Below, piece by piece: positions 1 through 11,000 of a stretch of DNA of 64,000 nt (position 1 is the stretch's first letter; each line of letters starts with the position of its first letter). The notes under the pieces were generated by a model. The model was given only the letters and a program-made list of their open reading frames with translations. It had not been told where the DNA came from and did not search any database. The position numbers were made by a program, and so were the translations under genes. The DNA lies in contig NZ_CP056080.1 of the NCBI RefSeq assembly GCF_014217215.1, forward strand, positions 1,550,001 to 1,614,000. The letters run 5' to 3'. The stretch comes from Rothia nasimurium. Its GTDB lineage: Bacteria; Actinomycetota; Actinomycetes; Actinomycetales; Micrococcaceae.

Positions 1-471
1 GGACAGCCAATAGTCACGAGCAAGGAACCCGGCACAGGCGCCTAATACAATCAGGAGGATTCCGGGCACAAGGTTTACTTTTCCCTGGGCAAGTCCCACA
101 GCTACCAGACAGATACAGGACGCTGTAGCCACGAGACTCCACAAAACCTGTTGTACCCGATACTCAACAACCGTCAGATGCCCACCTAACTGGGTAAGGC
201 GTTTTTCAAGTGATACCGTATCAAAGCTAGCCCTACCCAACCCACGGTAAACTTTTTCGACCCAGGGGGCGAGAAGGGCCGCACTTGCGCCGTACACACC
301 CTCAGGCAGCGTGCTATACGGCGTATCTGGGCGGTTCTTCTTAAGCTCCGCGGCACGAAGCTGGGGCGCTATACGGTCAGCAAAGCTCTCGCGGCGCTGG
401 GTCCAGATACTCGAAAGCACCAGCCAGACTCCTGCCGCTAGGAAAAGGCCGAGGAGAAGGGAAAAGTTCAT
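1..471 (-). CDS. TadC-like type II secretion F-domain membrane protein (partial, 3' end outside window)
   Basis: Inner-membrane platform protein of a Tad/Flp-type pilus or secretion machine, expected to pair with TadB and be driven by the TadA ATPase. The frame opens with ATG at 471 and runs to the window edge without a stop (157 codons seen). It shows an N-terminal membrane helix (residues about 2-20), a soluble Arg-rich stretch, and two hydrophobic segments near the end of the visible part. Its ATG overlaps the TGA of the upstream tadB-like gene (ATGA), which indicates translational coupling. The TadC assignment rests mainly on position after TadA-TadB and on the membrane profile; the conserved F domain would lie in the missing part. 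Confidence 0.7.
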   Translation of the reverse strand, partial: MNFSLLLGLFLAAGVWLVLSSIWTQRRESFADRIAPQLRAAELKKNRPDTPYSTLPEGVYGASAALLAPWVEKVYRGLGRASFDTVSLEKRLTQLGGHLTVVEYRVQQVLWSLVATASCICLVAVGLAQGKVNLVPGILLIVLGACAGFLARDYWLS

Positions 472-1322
472 GCCAGTACCCTCTTCTCTTCTGGTAGGGC
501 CCCAATACGCATCATCAGCCTGTATGCAATAACGGTCAGGGCTAGGCCACTTGCGAGCACCACAAAACCTGCAAAGCTGTTGTAAATTCTGATAGTACTC
601 GGCTGGGTAGCCATAAGGCCCAAGACCACCCAGGGGGCGACACAGGCAAGACGGGCGGCGTTGACCGTCCATGACTGTCTAGCCTCAAGTTCAGATCGCG
701 TTCTGCTGTTTTCACGCAAGAAAGTACTTAACGTTCCTAACAGGCGACCTAAATCAGTTCCGCCTACCTCGCGAGTGACTTTGAGAGCTTCAATGATGTT
801 GTCAGCGGTGGGGTCGCTCAAACGGTCCTTGAGACGGTTGAGGGCTGGAAGGAACTCACCGCTAGCACGGTAATCTGAAGCAAAGCTGGAAAAAGCCGGA
901 CGCAGGGGCTCAGGCCCCCGGTACTGAAGCTGCATGAGGGCGTCCGGAAGCGATAACCCTGCACGGATTGCTGACCGCAGGTGGTCCACCGCATCGGGCC
1001 ATAAATCCCGCAGCTGAGCCTGCCGCTGAGTAGCCCGGTGTTTGACCACCAGGCGGGGGCCAAAGAACCCAACACCCGCAGCGAGTACAGCCAGAGGAAC
1101 CAGTGAAGTCAGCGCAAAGGTCAGTACCATGGCGACAAAAGCAGCTACAGCGGAAACCATATAAAACATAGATACCGTGAACTTTTCTAGGTCTGCCTGG
1201 CGCAGCAACTGTTGTATCGCCGGAACTTTTCGTTCTTTTTTCTCCCTGGCGGGGAGCTCCCAAAAGGACATATAGATTAAGAGGGCACCAATACCGAACA
1301 TCAGCCCGAATAAAGCACTCAT
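468..1322 (-). CDS. TadB-like type II secretion system F family protein
   Basis: Membrane scaffold of a Tad-type pilus/secretion apparatus. It is 284 aa, with N-terminal hydrophobic helices (about 1-20 and 55-95), a cytoplasmic F-domain with the typical LPDALMQL and EVGGTDLGRLL pattern (about 110-215), and two C-terminal membrane segments (about 225-275). Length and layout fit TadB. The start ATG at 1322 overlaps the stop of tadA (ATGA), and the stop overlaps the start of the next tadC-like gene in the same way, so all three are probably made from one mRNA in fixed ratio. Confidence 0.82.
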   Translation of the reverse strand: MSALFGLMFGIGALLIYMSFWELPAREKKERKVPAIQQLLRQADLEKFTVSMFYMVSAVAAFVAMVLTFALTSLVPLAVLAAGVGFFGPRLVVKHRATQRQAQLRDLWPDAVDHLRSAIRAGLSLPDALMQLQYRGPEPLRPAFSSFASDYRASGEFLPALNRLKDRLSDPTADNIIEALKVTREVGGTDLGRLLGTLSTFLRENSRTRSELEARQSWTVNAARLACVAPWVVLGLMATQPSTIRIYNSFAGFVVLASGLALTVIAYRLMMRIGALPEEKRVLA

Positions 1323-2563
1323 GCCAGCGCCCCATCACAATTGAGAAGGGTCTCAGGGGCGAAGCCAGCGCGAATGAATTTCTCGGGTGATGGCACTTCT
1401 GAGGCCACACATACTAGTTGGTCTCCCTCTCGCCTAAATAGGGTACTGGTTTCAATCACCCCGTTTTCGACTCGGTTGCCGACAGCGAGGATTTCTCGCA
1501 CCTGCCGTTTACCGCGCAGATTACGATCGCAGTGAACTACCAGGTCAAAGCAAGAAGCTACCGTGGGAACAACAAACGAACTTGAAATGTTATCGCCCGC
1601 CAAGAGGGGAAGGGTACACATCTTAGTAACTGCATCGCGGGCAGAGTTAGCGTGGATAGTGCAGAGCCCTGGGAGCCCGGAATTGAGCGCAATGAGCATA
1701 TCGAGGGATTCAGCCTCACGCACCTCACCGATGATTAAACGGTCCGGGCGCATTCGTAAGGCTTCTTTCACCAAACGTCGAAGGGGAATCTCGCCGTGGC
1801 CCTCTAAGTTTGGCTGACGACACTGCAAATTCACTACATCACGAAGCGGAATTTTCAACTCAAAGATCTCCTCGCAGGTGATAACGCGTTCTCTCATCCC
1901 GATCGATGCCGATAGGCAGTTCAACATAGTTGTTTTGCCTGCCTGAGTAGCTCCGGAAATCAGGCAGTTGAGCCCGCTGGCCACTGCCGCATCTAAAAAC
2001 TTTGCAGCATCCGCACTCAGGGAACCTAGCTTCACCAGGTCACTGAGCCTAGTAGCTCTAGCGATAAACTTGCGGATATTGATAGCCCAGTGACGGCGGG
2101 TAACATCCGGTATAGCGACGTGAAGCCTAGAACCATCAGGCAAGGAACTATCGACAAAAGGCGTACTCAAATCAAGGCGCCGCCCCGAAGTCTTGAGCAT
2201 ACGCTCTACCAGAGCACGAATTTGTTCTTCGCTGAGGGTCAGCCCGGTTAGTTCAGATTCCCCAGCGCGAGCCACAAATATCTCATCCGGCGCATTGATC
2301 CAGATTTCTTCAACAGAGCTATCATCTAGATACTGCTGAATCTCACCGAAACCGCACACCTTATCGAATAGAGAGCTGATTAGGGCATCAGCATTCTCAA
2401 GCCGTGGAACTGCTCCACGCAGCATCTGACGTTCATAGTCCGCGATTGCCTGCTGAATCAGTTCTTTAGCTTCCCCCTGCTGTACGAGCGGGTCAATACT
2501 GCTTCGACGAATCAAATCACGAACGTCCGCCTCAATTAAAGCCTCCGCTTGCATCTCAGGCAT
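1319..2563 (-). CDS. TadA/CpaF-family secretion ATPase
   Basis: Cytoplasmic hexameric ATPase that powers Tad/Flp pilus assembly or a related type II/IV export process. The N-terminal part carries the CpaF-type pattern ending in VEEIWINAPDEIFVA. Walker A is GATQAGKTTMLN, the Asp/Glu box and Walker B lie around RPDRLIIGEVREAE, and the His box follows (GLCTIHANSARDA). The frame is open up to 2608, but the ATG at 2563 is preferred because a strong purine-rich ribosome site (AAGGGGGGACAG) sits directly before it, giving 414 aa. It is the first gene of the tadABC operon. A CpaE-like and a CpaB-like gene of the same kind of machine lie 12-14 kb away (14398-16427). Confidence 0.88.
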   Translation of the reverse strand: MPEMQAEALIEADVRDLIRRSSIDPLVQQGEAKELIQQAIADYERQMLRGAVPRLENADALISSLFDKVCGFGEIQQYLDDSSVEEIWINAPDEIFVARAGESELTGLTLSEEQIRALVERMLKTSGRRLDLSTPFVDSSLPDGSRLHVAIPDVTRRHWAINIRKFIARATRLSDLVKLGSLSADAAKFLDAAVASGLNCLISGATQAGKTTMLNCLSASIGMRERVITCEEIFELKIPLRDVVNLQCRQPNLEGHGEIPLRRLVKEALRMRPDRLIIGEVREAESLDMLIALNSGLPGLCTIHANSARDAVTKMCTLPLLAGDNISSSFVVPTVASCFDLVVHCDRNLRGKRQVREILAVGNRVENGVIETSTLFRREGDQLVCVASEVPSPEKFIRAGFAPETLLNCDGALA

Positions 2564-2829
2564 CTGTCCCCCCTTACGCTCCGTTGCGACTGGTCGTTGA
2601 ATTACCAAACAAGATACAGATGATTAGGCAAAACAATCAACCATACTCAACGCATCCTGTGGATAACCCACGCACAATCACCGCCGCTGCCCCCAGCTCT
2701 TTCATGCAATTCCCTCTCTGATAAGGGAGAATATTTAGAGGCCCTCATTTCATCCACAGACTTTCAACCCACCCCCTCAAAACCGTAATGTTTTGACACA
2801 CAACTAGTTACTGACTAGTAACAACACAC
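2564..2829. other. intergenic region upstream of tadABC
   Basis: About 270 bases with no convincing gene. The part near 2640-2830 is AT-rich compared with its surroundings and should hold the tadABC promoter (minus strand). I cannot single out -35/-10 elements with confidence. Confidence 0.4.
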
Positions 2830-2867
2830 AAAAATACCCACAAGCTATCTAGCTTGTGGGTATTTTT
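2830..2867 (-). terminator. bidirectional intrinsic terminator after the galactan operon
   Basis: Perfect inverted repeat with arms ACCCACAAGCTA (2836-2847) and TAGCTTGTGGGT (2850-2861), flanked by AAAAAT on the left and ATTTTT on the right. The structure therefore reads as hairpin plus U-tract on both strands. It lies 14 bases beyond the stop of the wzt-like gene and is the natural end of the minus-strand galactan operon. Confidence 0.88.
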
Positions 2868-2880
2868 GGGGAAGGCTCCC

Positions 2881-3657
2881 CTAGTGGGATTTTGCCCTCA
2901 TGAATTCAATCGCTTCGTCGATAGGACCATCGAACTGCTTAGAGCCATGGTCCAGGACCACTCCGCGTTCACAGATCTTTGCCACCAAATTAAGGTCATG
3001 GCTCACCACAACCAGGGTTTTCCCTTCAGCGCTCAGATCTCGAATCTTAGCGATGCATTTCTTCTGGAAGGGTTCATCGCCCACAGCCAGAATCTCATCC
3101 ACTAAGAAAATCTCCGGATCAGTATGAACAGCTACAGCAAAAGCCAGTCGCAGGTACATACCCGACGAGTAGAACTTAACCTCGGTATCGATAAAGTTGC
3201 CGATTTCGGAGAATTCAACAATTTCATCAAATTTTGCTTCAATCTGTTCCCTGCTCATACCAAGGATGGCAGCGTTCAGGTATACGTTGTCACGCCCGGT
3301 CAAATCGGGGTGGAAACCTGCTCCAACCTCGATAAGCCCAGCGATGCGTCCGCCGGTCAACACCCTGCCCTCATCCGGGTGCATCACACCCGAAATCAGC
3401 TTGAGCAGGGTGGACTTGCCTGAGCCGTTATACCCCAGCAGGGCAACGCGCTCGCCTTCGCGGATATCTAAAGAAACTCCGTTAAGGGCGTTGAACTTCT
3501 CGTTCAAATCTCCCTTACGGCCCTTCATCAGCCAGACAAAGGCCTCTTTCATCGAGCGAGTATGCCTCAGCACGAATCGCTTGACCAGTGACTCAACCTT
3601 GATGACCACAGGAGCATTATCTGCTACGGGCGGTAAATCAAACTTTTTGATATCCAC
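2881..3657 (-). CDS. Wzt-like ABC transporter ATP-binding protein (polysaccharide/galactan export)
   Basis: ATPase subunit of an ABC-2 exporter for lipid-linked polysaccharide; with the permease upstream it would move a lipid-linked galactan across the membrane. 258 aa. Walker A is GYNGSGKST, followed by the Q-loop region GLIEVGAGFHPDLTGRDNVY typical of Wzt/TagH proteins, signature YSSGMYLRLAFAVA, Walker B IFLVDEILAVGDE and the H-loop VVSHD. It lacks the C-terminal carbohydrate-binding extension of some Wzt proteins, as does mycobacterial Rv3781. It starts with GTG at 3657, five bases after the permease stop. It is the last gene of the four-gene operon and is followed by a strong terminator. 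Confidence 0.88.
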   Translation of the reverse strand: MDIKKFDLPPVADNAPVVIKVESLVKRFVLRHTRSMKEAFVWLMKGRKGDLNEKFNALNGVSLDIREGERVALLGYNGSGKSTLLKLISGVMHPDEGRVLTGGRIAGLIEVGAGFHPDLTGRDNVYLNAAILGMSREQIEAKFDEIVEFSEIGNFIDTEVKFYSSGMYLRLAFAVAVHTDPEIFLVDEILAVGDEPFQKKCIAKIRDLSAEGKTLVVVSHDLNLVAKICERGVVLDHGSKQFDGPIDEAIEFMRAKSH

Positions 3658-3662
3658 ACTTA

Positions 3663-4544
3663 TCAGAGCTCCTGGGCAAAGTTGCCCTCAAGCTTACGGA
3701 AAAGTAAGTCGCCGAGGAACAGGGTCACGAGAGAAACGCCCAGCGCAACAGGTACCCACAGGGTAAGAAGATGCGGAGGAATCTGCGAGGTAGGTAGAGC
3801 CAAAGCCTCTTCAGGCAGGGTAGGAATCCAGAATGCGTAATGGAAGAGCTCAACAGCAACTGTAAGCGGGTTCATCAGATAAACAGTGATAACCCACGAG
3901 TACAGGGTATCGCGCACCATAGTCCATGAATACAGCACAGGAGAAAACCATGTGGCAACCATCAAGAGCATATCCACAATGTTTTCCGAGTCTCGGAAGA
4001 ACACATTGGCTACGCCGAAAATGAGTCCAAGCCCTGCAGAAAAAATCATAATGATTACCATGGCCACGAGTGCAGCACCCAGCTGCTTCAAATCCGGGCT
4101 CCACCCTGCAAAGAAACAAGCCACTAAAAGCACCGCGATCTGGGGCACAAAGTGAATTAAAGCTACCCAAATTGTAGAGACTGAAAAAAGTTCTCTCGGA
4201 AGATAAATCTTCTTAATAAGAGCCCCATTGACGACCATTGCCTTGGCACCGTTACTAAACCCTTCAGAGAAGAAATTAATAACAATCATTCCCGAGAACA
4301 GATAGATAGCGTAGTTCTGCATACCTCGTTCAAGGCCCAGGAACAGACCCATCGCAATATAGAAGACGCCAAACTGCACACCAGGCTTGATATAGGACCA
4401 CAGGATACCTAGCACAGATCCGCGGTAGCGGACCTGAATTTCCTTGTCGACAAGCAGCTTTAGAAGGTAACGATTTTGAAAGACATCACGGAGCCCTCTG
4501 CCATGCCCCGGAGGGGAGAGAGGATGAGTTACTTGTTTATTCAT
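3663..4544 (-). CDS. Wzm-like ABC-2 permease (polysaccharide/galactan export)
   Basis: Membrane subunit of the polysaccharide exporter. 293 aa, with a short cytoplasmic N-terminus carrying the usual amphipathic entry helix (FQNRYLLKLLVDKEIQVRYRGSVLG) and then about six membrane segments, as in Wzm/TagG/Rv3783. Its ATG overlaps the stop of the galactosyltransferase gene (ATGA at 4541-4544), tying its synthesis to the enzyme that makes the cargo. Substrate assignment to galactan is inferred from the neighbouring glf and glfT2-like genes. Confidence 0.87.
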   Translation of the reverse strand: MNKQVTHPLSPPGHGRGLRDVFQNRYLLKLLVDKEIQVRYRGSVLGILWSYIKPGVQFGVFYIAMGLFLGLERGMQNYAIYLFSGMIVINFFSEGFSNGAKAMVVNGALIKKIYLPRELFSVSTIWVALIHFVPQIAVLLVACFFAGWSPDLKQLGAALVAMVIIMIFSAGLGLIFGVANVFFRDSENIVDMLLMVATWFSPVLYSWTMVRDTLYSWVITVYLMNPLTVAVELFHYAFWIPTLPEEALALPTSQIPPHLLTLWVPVALGVSLVTLFLGDLLFRKLEGNFAQEL

Positions 4545-6559
4545 CGGGTCAGCTCAGACTCCGTATGCTTCTGGAAGGTTTTAGCCCAGGCATCATAGGA
4601 TGCTACTTCTGCAGCAGCAGAGCGGTACTGGTTTCGCAAATCAGCCCAGTTTTTAAACAGCTGTGCATGCAGTTTCGAAGCACGAGCCAAATTTTCGCGC
4701 AGCTTCTTGGGGTCACGCTGATACCAGAAAACACCGGTACCTTCTGCGTTAGTAACAAGAAGCGAATCGAACTTAGAAACAGTCCACCAACGGTTCTCTG
4801 AGTAGTTCAGCTGAATCTGAGGATGTGTTTTCGCTAGATCATCCACCGGCTTAAAGAGCTGACGGCCCACCGTAGAAATAGTCCACGGAATCAGCTTCTG
4901 GTAGCCAGGCGAGCTGAAGTTACGACGCCCCTTAAAGGGAGGTTTACTTGTCTTAGGCTGGGGGTAGTCATCGAGGTTCGATTTCAGCTGGGCGTCCTGG
5001 AATTCCTTCACCTTACCGCGAATTACGGGCAAACGTTCGCTGAGCGAAGGGTGCAGGTGATCGGGACCAGAGAGAAGGTCCTCGATAGCCATGAGACGAC
5101 CTTCTTCGGTGTAGTACTGCATAGAAAGAGCGTGCTTAACATCTAGGAAGAGAGACTCACGTAGAACTGATCCGCCCTTTTCAAAGGGAGAATGAATCAA
5201 AGCTGTAATGAGTCGGTTACGCTCATGGAAGTAAGCCTGCCAGCCGACGGAATCGTCCTTATCCTGCCACGACACGTGCCACAAAGCTGCTCCAGGGAAC
5301 GACACCGTAGCAACTCCTGCTTCCTTAGCACGAAGACCGTACTCAGCGTCATCCCACTTCAAGAACAGGGGAAGGGATAGCCCAATCTTATTGATAACTT
5401 CAGTCGGGATAAGGCACATCCACCAGCCGTTATAGTCGACATCTACTCGACGGTGCATCCAGTGGGTGCTACGCAGGTTATTTCGACCGAGGTCATGACC
5501 AAGCGACATGTCTTCGTGCGGTTTATCGTAAAAGGTACGCCAGGGGTTTACAACTTCGCCAAAGGCGTGCAGAACCGAACGATCGTACATATCGAACATA
5601 TGACCGCCCACAATAGTGGGGTTCTTACAGTAATCCGCAAAAGTGATGAGACGCAAAATTGACTCGGGCTCAACGACTACGTCGTCATCTAGCAGCATGA
5701 CATAATCTGAACCATTGTTTACTGACTCAAACATGCCGCGAGCGAAGCCACCAGAACCACCCAGATTTGCCTGGTTAATGATACGGAACTTACCCGCGAG
5801 AGGAGCAACAACCTCTTCAAAGTCCGGATGATCCTGGACCTTCTCGGTACCCTGGTCAACGATCAGAATCTCTTTTACGGTCTCAAGGGCATCAAGGTTA
5901 TTACCCAGAGAACGAATGTTGTCGATGCAGTACTGCACCTTATTCATAGTTGTAATCTGTACGGTGGCTTTACCGCCTGCCTCCCCCAGACGCGGCTGAA
6001 TATCACCGAGCCAGTCAGCTTCTACCAGGGTAAGGTCACTCTTGGTTGCCGTAAGGTCAAACCAGTACCAACCGCCATCACCAAAAGGAGCAAGCGTCAA
6101 ATCGAAGGTTACGGTTTCTGCACCTTCAAGCACTTTGGCATCAACACGTTGAATTACACCGCGGGCATTCGATTTATACACCACAACCATGCCTGCGCCC
6201 TCGGTGGTGATTCTAAGGGTTACTGACTTCAGCTCGGTCCACCGTCTCCAGTAGGAGGCAGGGAAAGCGTTGAAGTAGGTTCCAAATGAAACAGTTTTAC
6301 CCGCGTCTAGATGAGTTGACCGGCGCCCAAGCAGGTCGGTGCTCACCGTTGCAGGCCCCATTGAATTTTCATTCTTCAGCTCTTGTTGTGCAGCTGCCTT
6401 CTCAATAGTTTTAGCTGCGTCTCCGTCTAAACGGGTAGGGAGCTGCACGCCAGTAGCACTACCGCTGTCAATGTACAAAGGTATAACATCGGTTTGAACT
6501 GCTTCGGGGAGGATGACCCGCTGAAGGGTTTTCATTTCAGACATATTTTTTACGCTCAT
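4541..6559 (-). CDS. glfT2: GlfT2-like galactofuranosyltransferase
   Basis: Polymerising galactofuranosyltransferase that extends a lipid-linked galactan from UDP-galactofuranose. 672 aa (M. tuberculosis GlfT2, Rv3808c, is 637 aa). Layout: N-terminal beta-rich domain (about 70-200), GT-A fold (about 205-480) and a C-terminal helical domain. The metal-binding DDD is at residues 291-293 (LLDDDVVVEP), the acceptor-site WDDAEYG at about 402-408, and a WH followed by DSVGWQAYFHERNR further on. These are the hallmarks of GlfT2. It begins two bases after the glf stop and overlaps the wzm start. An N-terminal extension of roughly 60 residues is poorly conserved in character. Confidence 0.87.
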   Translation of the reverse strand: MSVKNMSEMKTLQRVILPEAVQTDVIPLYIDSGSATGVQLPTRLDGDAAKTIEKAAAQQELKNENSMGPATVSTDLLGRRSTHLDAGKTVSFGTYFNAFPASYWRRWTELKSVTLRITTEGAGMVVVYKSNARGVIQRVDAKVLEGAETVTFDLTLAPFGDGGWYWFDLTATKSDLTLVEADWLGDIQPRLGEAGGKATVQITTMNKVQYCIDNIRSLGNNLDALETVKEILIVDQGTEKVQDHPDFEEVVAPLAGKFRIINQANLGGSGGFARGMFESVNNGSDYVMLLDDDVVVEPESILRLITFADYCKNPTIVGGHMFDMYDRSVLHAFGEVVNPWRTFYDKPHEDMSLGHDLGRNNLRSTHWMHRRVDVDYNGWWMCLIPTEVINKIGLSLPLFLKWDDAEYGLRAKEAGVATVSFPGAALWHVSWQDKDDSVGWQAYFHERNRLITALIHSPFEKGGSVLRESLFLDVKHALSMQYYTEEGRLMAIEDLLSGPDHLHPSLSERLPVIRGKVKEFQDAQLKSNLDDYPQPKTSKPPFKGRRNFSSPGYQKLIPWTISTVGRQLFKPVDDLAKTHPQIQLNYSENRWWTVSKFDSLLVTNAEGTGVFWYQRDPKKLRENLARASKLHAQLFKNWADLRNQYRSAAAEVASYDAWAKTFQKHTESELTR

Positions 6560-6561
6560 CT

Positions 6562-7749
<1,188 letters not shown>

Positions 7750-8072
7750 TTAACTTACTCCTTGTTAGGGGTTGCACAGCTATCGTGGGGAGTCTGGCAA
7801 CCGTGCTCTGCTACTACAGCGTAGAAGCTTAACTTCGGTGTGTCCCTTACTCGAAGGGTAAACACAGTTAATAACAAAAGTACCGGATATAGTCGATCAC
7901 CACCCGCTAACAGGCTGGAAAGATCGTGTGATTATTCCCCGGTCTCGATATCAATAGCGAAATCAAGAAGAGAAACTTGATTTTTCCACAATGAGACCCA
8001 AAACAACTTCCAAAGTTTGTTTTTTCGTTTTGTGCCCTTGCATTGGCAGGTTTCCAGGTCTTTGCTGGCCTT
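7750..8072. other. divergent intergenic region between glf and the FtsK-like gene
   Basis: Roughly 320 bases without a gene, AT-richer than its flanks, that must hold promoters in both directions. Two plus-strand hairpins followed by T-runs lie near the FtsK-like start. The first is a perfect 8-bp stem AAATCAAG/CTTGATTT (7960-7983) followed by two more T. The second is AAAACAACTT/AAGTTTGTTTT (8000-8023, one bulge) running into a T-run. They look like intrinsic terminators or a leader attenuator just before the FtsK-like gene. Confidence 0.5.
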
Positions 8073-11000
8073 ATGAAGCTTTTAACATACGTCCAGCAGC
8101 CACCGGCGGGGCCTTATCGAACAGTGGAGTTTGAGTATTCGCCTGGCACGACAGGAGTAGACGTCCACAAAGAACTCTGCAGTACGTGGGGTAATGCTAA
8201 TTTCAGTTGGGGTATTCAGGGCCAAGACATCAGGGAGCTTATTCCCGGCGATAGTCCTTGGGTTAGTGGCGCTCAGCTCACACTTCTATCTTCTTTACCC
8301 GGTCTGACAAATCCTTCTTTACCTGATGAGAAGGCCCTGTTTACCTTACGTGTGGTGCATGGCCCGGATTCTCATTCTCATTTCCCACTATCGCGAGGTA
8401 GCTGGGAACTTGGTAGGCAGGCTCCCCTGCTCACAATCGATGACCCTGCTCTTGCACCTGTTGAGGGCTTCTTAGAGGTGACAGGTAGCGGTGTTTCTTT
8501 CGTAGGTGAGGGGTATCGCAACAAGCTTGAAATAGGTGAAAAATTTATAGTGGGTGGGAGCATCCTTGTCGTTGATCGGCCGGGGTACAGTTCTTCTCCC
8601 TACTGTGACCCTGTTGTTCAAGAGGTTGAAGTTCCTGCACCTAAATCTAAGCTGCTGCTGGCAGCGACAGTGGCTCTTCCTCTCCTTTTGGGCTGTGTGA
8701 TTGCCTGGTTCACCCAGCTATGGCTTGTTCTTCTCATGGCGTGTGGATCTTCGCTCTTAATGAGCCTTCACGCTTTTTCTCAGGGGCGCGAAAGATCCTC
8801 TGTGCGCCGTCAGATAACGCAGCTTGCTCGGGAGGAAGAGGAAGCTATAGCCCGTTACCGCGGAGCTAACCAAGTACATGCTGAGACAGGTCTTGTGATA
8901 GGACGAGGCACCCGGCCAGTACGAATTAGGGGCAAGCAACGTGAGCTAGGTAGCCTCCCTGAAGTCCAGGGAGCCCCTTATGTCATAAGCACAGAAGAAC
9001 TTACGCAGATACTGCCGGGGCTTCCTCTCCCGACCCAACGTTTGGCCCTCTGCCAGCTCTTAGCTCAGAATCAGCCGGTCTACCTTCTTGTTCATGAGCA
9101 GGAGGCTACTTGGTTTTTGCGTCTCATGGACCCGCTTCTTGCATCAGCAAACGTGTGCACGGTGTCTCTTGCAGAGCTCAGTAGTTTAGAAACAGGTTTT
9201 TTGGTGTGCTCCTATCTGCCACCGTCCTTACCTCCACAGCTTCTCCCCTTTCCCTTAGCCAACAAAGTGCATCATAAAGAGCCTGCAGAGCTCTTTTCTC
9301 AGTCAACGAGCTGGCACGACGTCGTTTTAGACGGAATCAGCGAAGAGCGTTACTGTGCTCTCCTGGCGAGTTGGGGAAGAGTCACTACATCCTCTCTTCT
9401 CCAGAGAGTTAGCGTTGCAGCAACGAATACTTCTCAGCTACCTGCTTATGCTCTCCCTGAGCTATCGGAGGGTACCCAACCGGGGAACCTATGGGCAGAA
9501 GAGATCTTTCTGTATGCGGGGCTAGCCTGTGAAAGTAACGATGACCTAAAACTCGGCCTTGTGCATCATGGCCCGCATTTTCTCTGTGCAGGGACTACAG
9601 GTTCAGGTAAATCCCAACTTCTTCGCTCTCTACTGTGGTCTGCGGCTCTTAGCTACCCACCTCAGCGTCTTTCTTTCATCCTTATAGATTTCAAAGGTGG
9701 TGCTGGTTTAGGCCCTCTAGCACCTCTGCCCCATTGTGTTTCGCTCATCTCTGACCTTGACGCGTCTCAGCTAATGCGCACCATGAAGTTCTTGCGGGCA
9801 GACCTCACCCACCGCAAGCAGGTCTGGAAACAGCTGGGCGTCAGTTCCTATGACGATTACATCGGCCTCTGCAGAAACGCCCGCACAGCTCCTGATTTTC
9901 CGGAACTAATTATCTGCATCGATGAGTTTCGCATGCTTGTCGATGATTACCCAGACATCATGAGCGAAATGATGAAGATAGCTACAATTGGCAGGTCGCT
10001 GGGGTACCACCTCATCCTAGCTACCCAGCGCCCGCAGGGAGCAATTTCTCCCGATATCAGGGCAAATATCTCAACGGTGCTGTGTCTTAGGGTCAGTTCT
10101 GCTCAGGAATCTTATAACGTTCTAGGCTCGGAAGAAGCTTCTCATATCTCCGCCCGTTTCCCAGGGCGGGGTCTCCTGCGAAGTGCCGATAATGAGATGG
10201 TTGAGTTTCAAGCTCCGTCAATCACAGGTCTTTACAGGCAAGATCCCCAAGGATATTGTCGAGTACGTTTTATGCTCGACTTATCTGATTCGCAGCAGTC
10301 CACTAGCCATCAGCCGCTCAGCGATACAGAACTTGACGCCACCAACACCGCTATCTATCGAGCTTACCGGGAGGCACATCAGCTACCTACGTATCAGCCG
10401 GTTCCGGCTGTGCTTGCTTCTCCTGACTACACGGAATTACCAGCGTCCGCTGGTCCTTTTGCCCTCTTACTGGGTCAGTACGAGATAGCAGAGCTAGGGC
10501 TTCAGGCCCCCTTAATCTGGTCAGCTGAGGACGGCCCGATTCTAGTGCAGGGAGCCAGCAATGAATGGATGCGTGTGCTTCGAGTGTCTCTTCTGCAAGC
10601 TCTTGCTCAAGGGTATGCTGTATTATGCCTGACACCGTCAGAACAGCGTGCACGAGAGATAGAAAACTGGGGTAAAGAATACACGGAGCAATTTGAAGTC
10701 TTTACCTACCAGGATTTCAACTATATACAGCACCTTCTAGGTTGCTGTGCAGATGCCTCGGAACCGGGCCAACTTCTCGTCATAGATACACTAGAAACGT
10801 TGCTAGACGCGCTCCAGCGGCACCCTATAGCAGAGCCCCACCTACAACAGCTCCTTACCCTCGGTAATCAACCAACGATTCAGGTTTTGTGCACTTCGGT
10901 AACAGGCGTGCGAGGTAAGTACCAGCAGTTTTTTGAGCACACCTTCATGACTCGGTCTGCTGTTGAAAATGATCCCTTACGCTCCCATAACAGGGACTAC

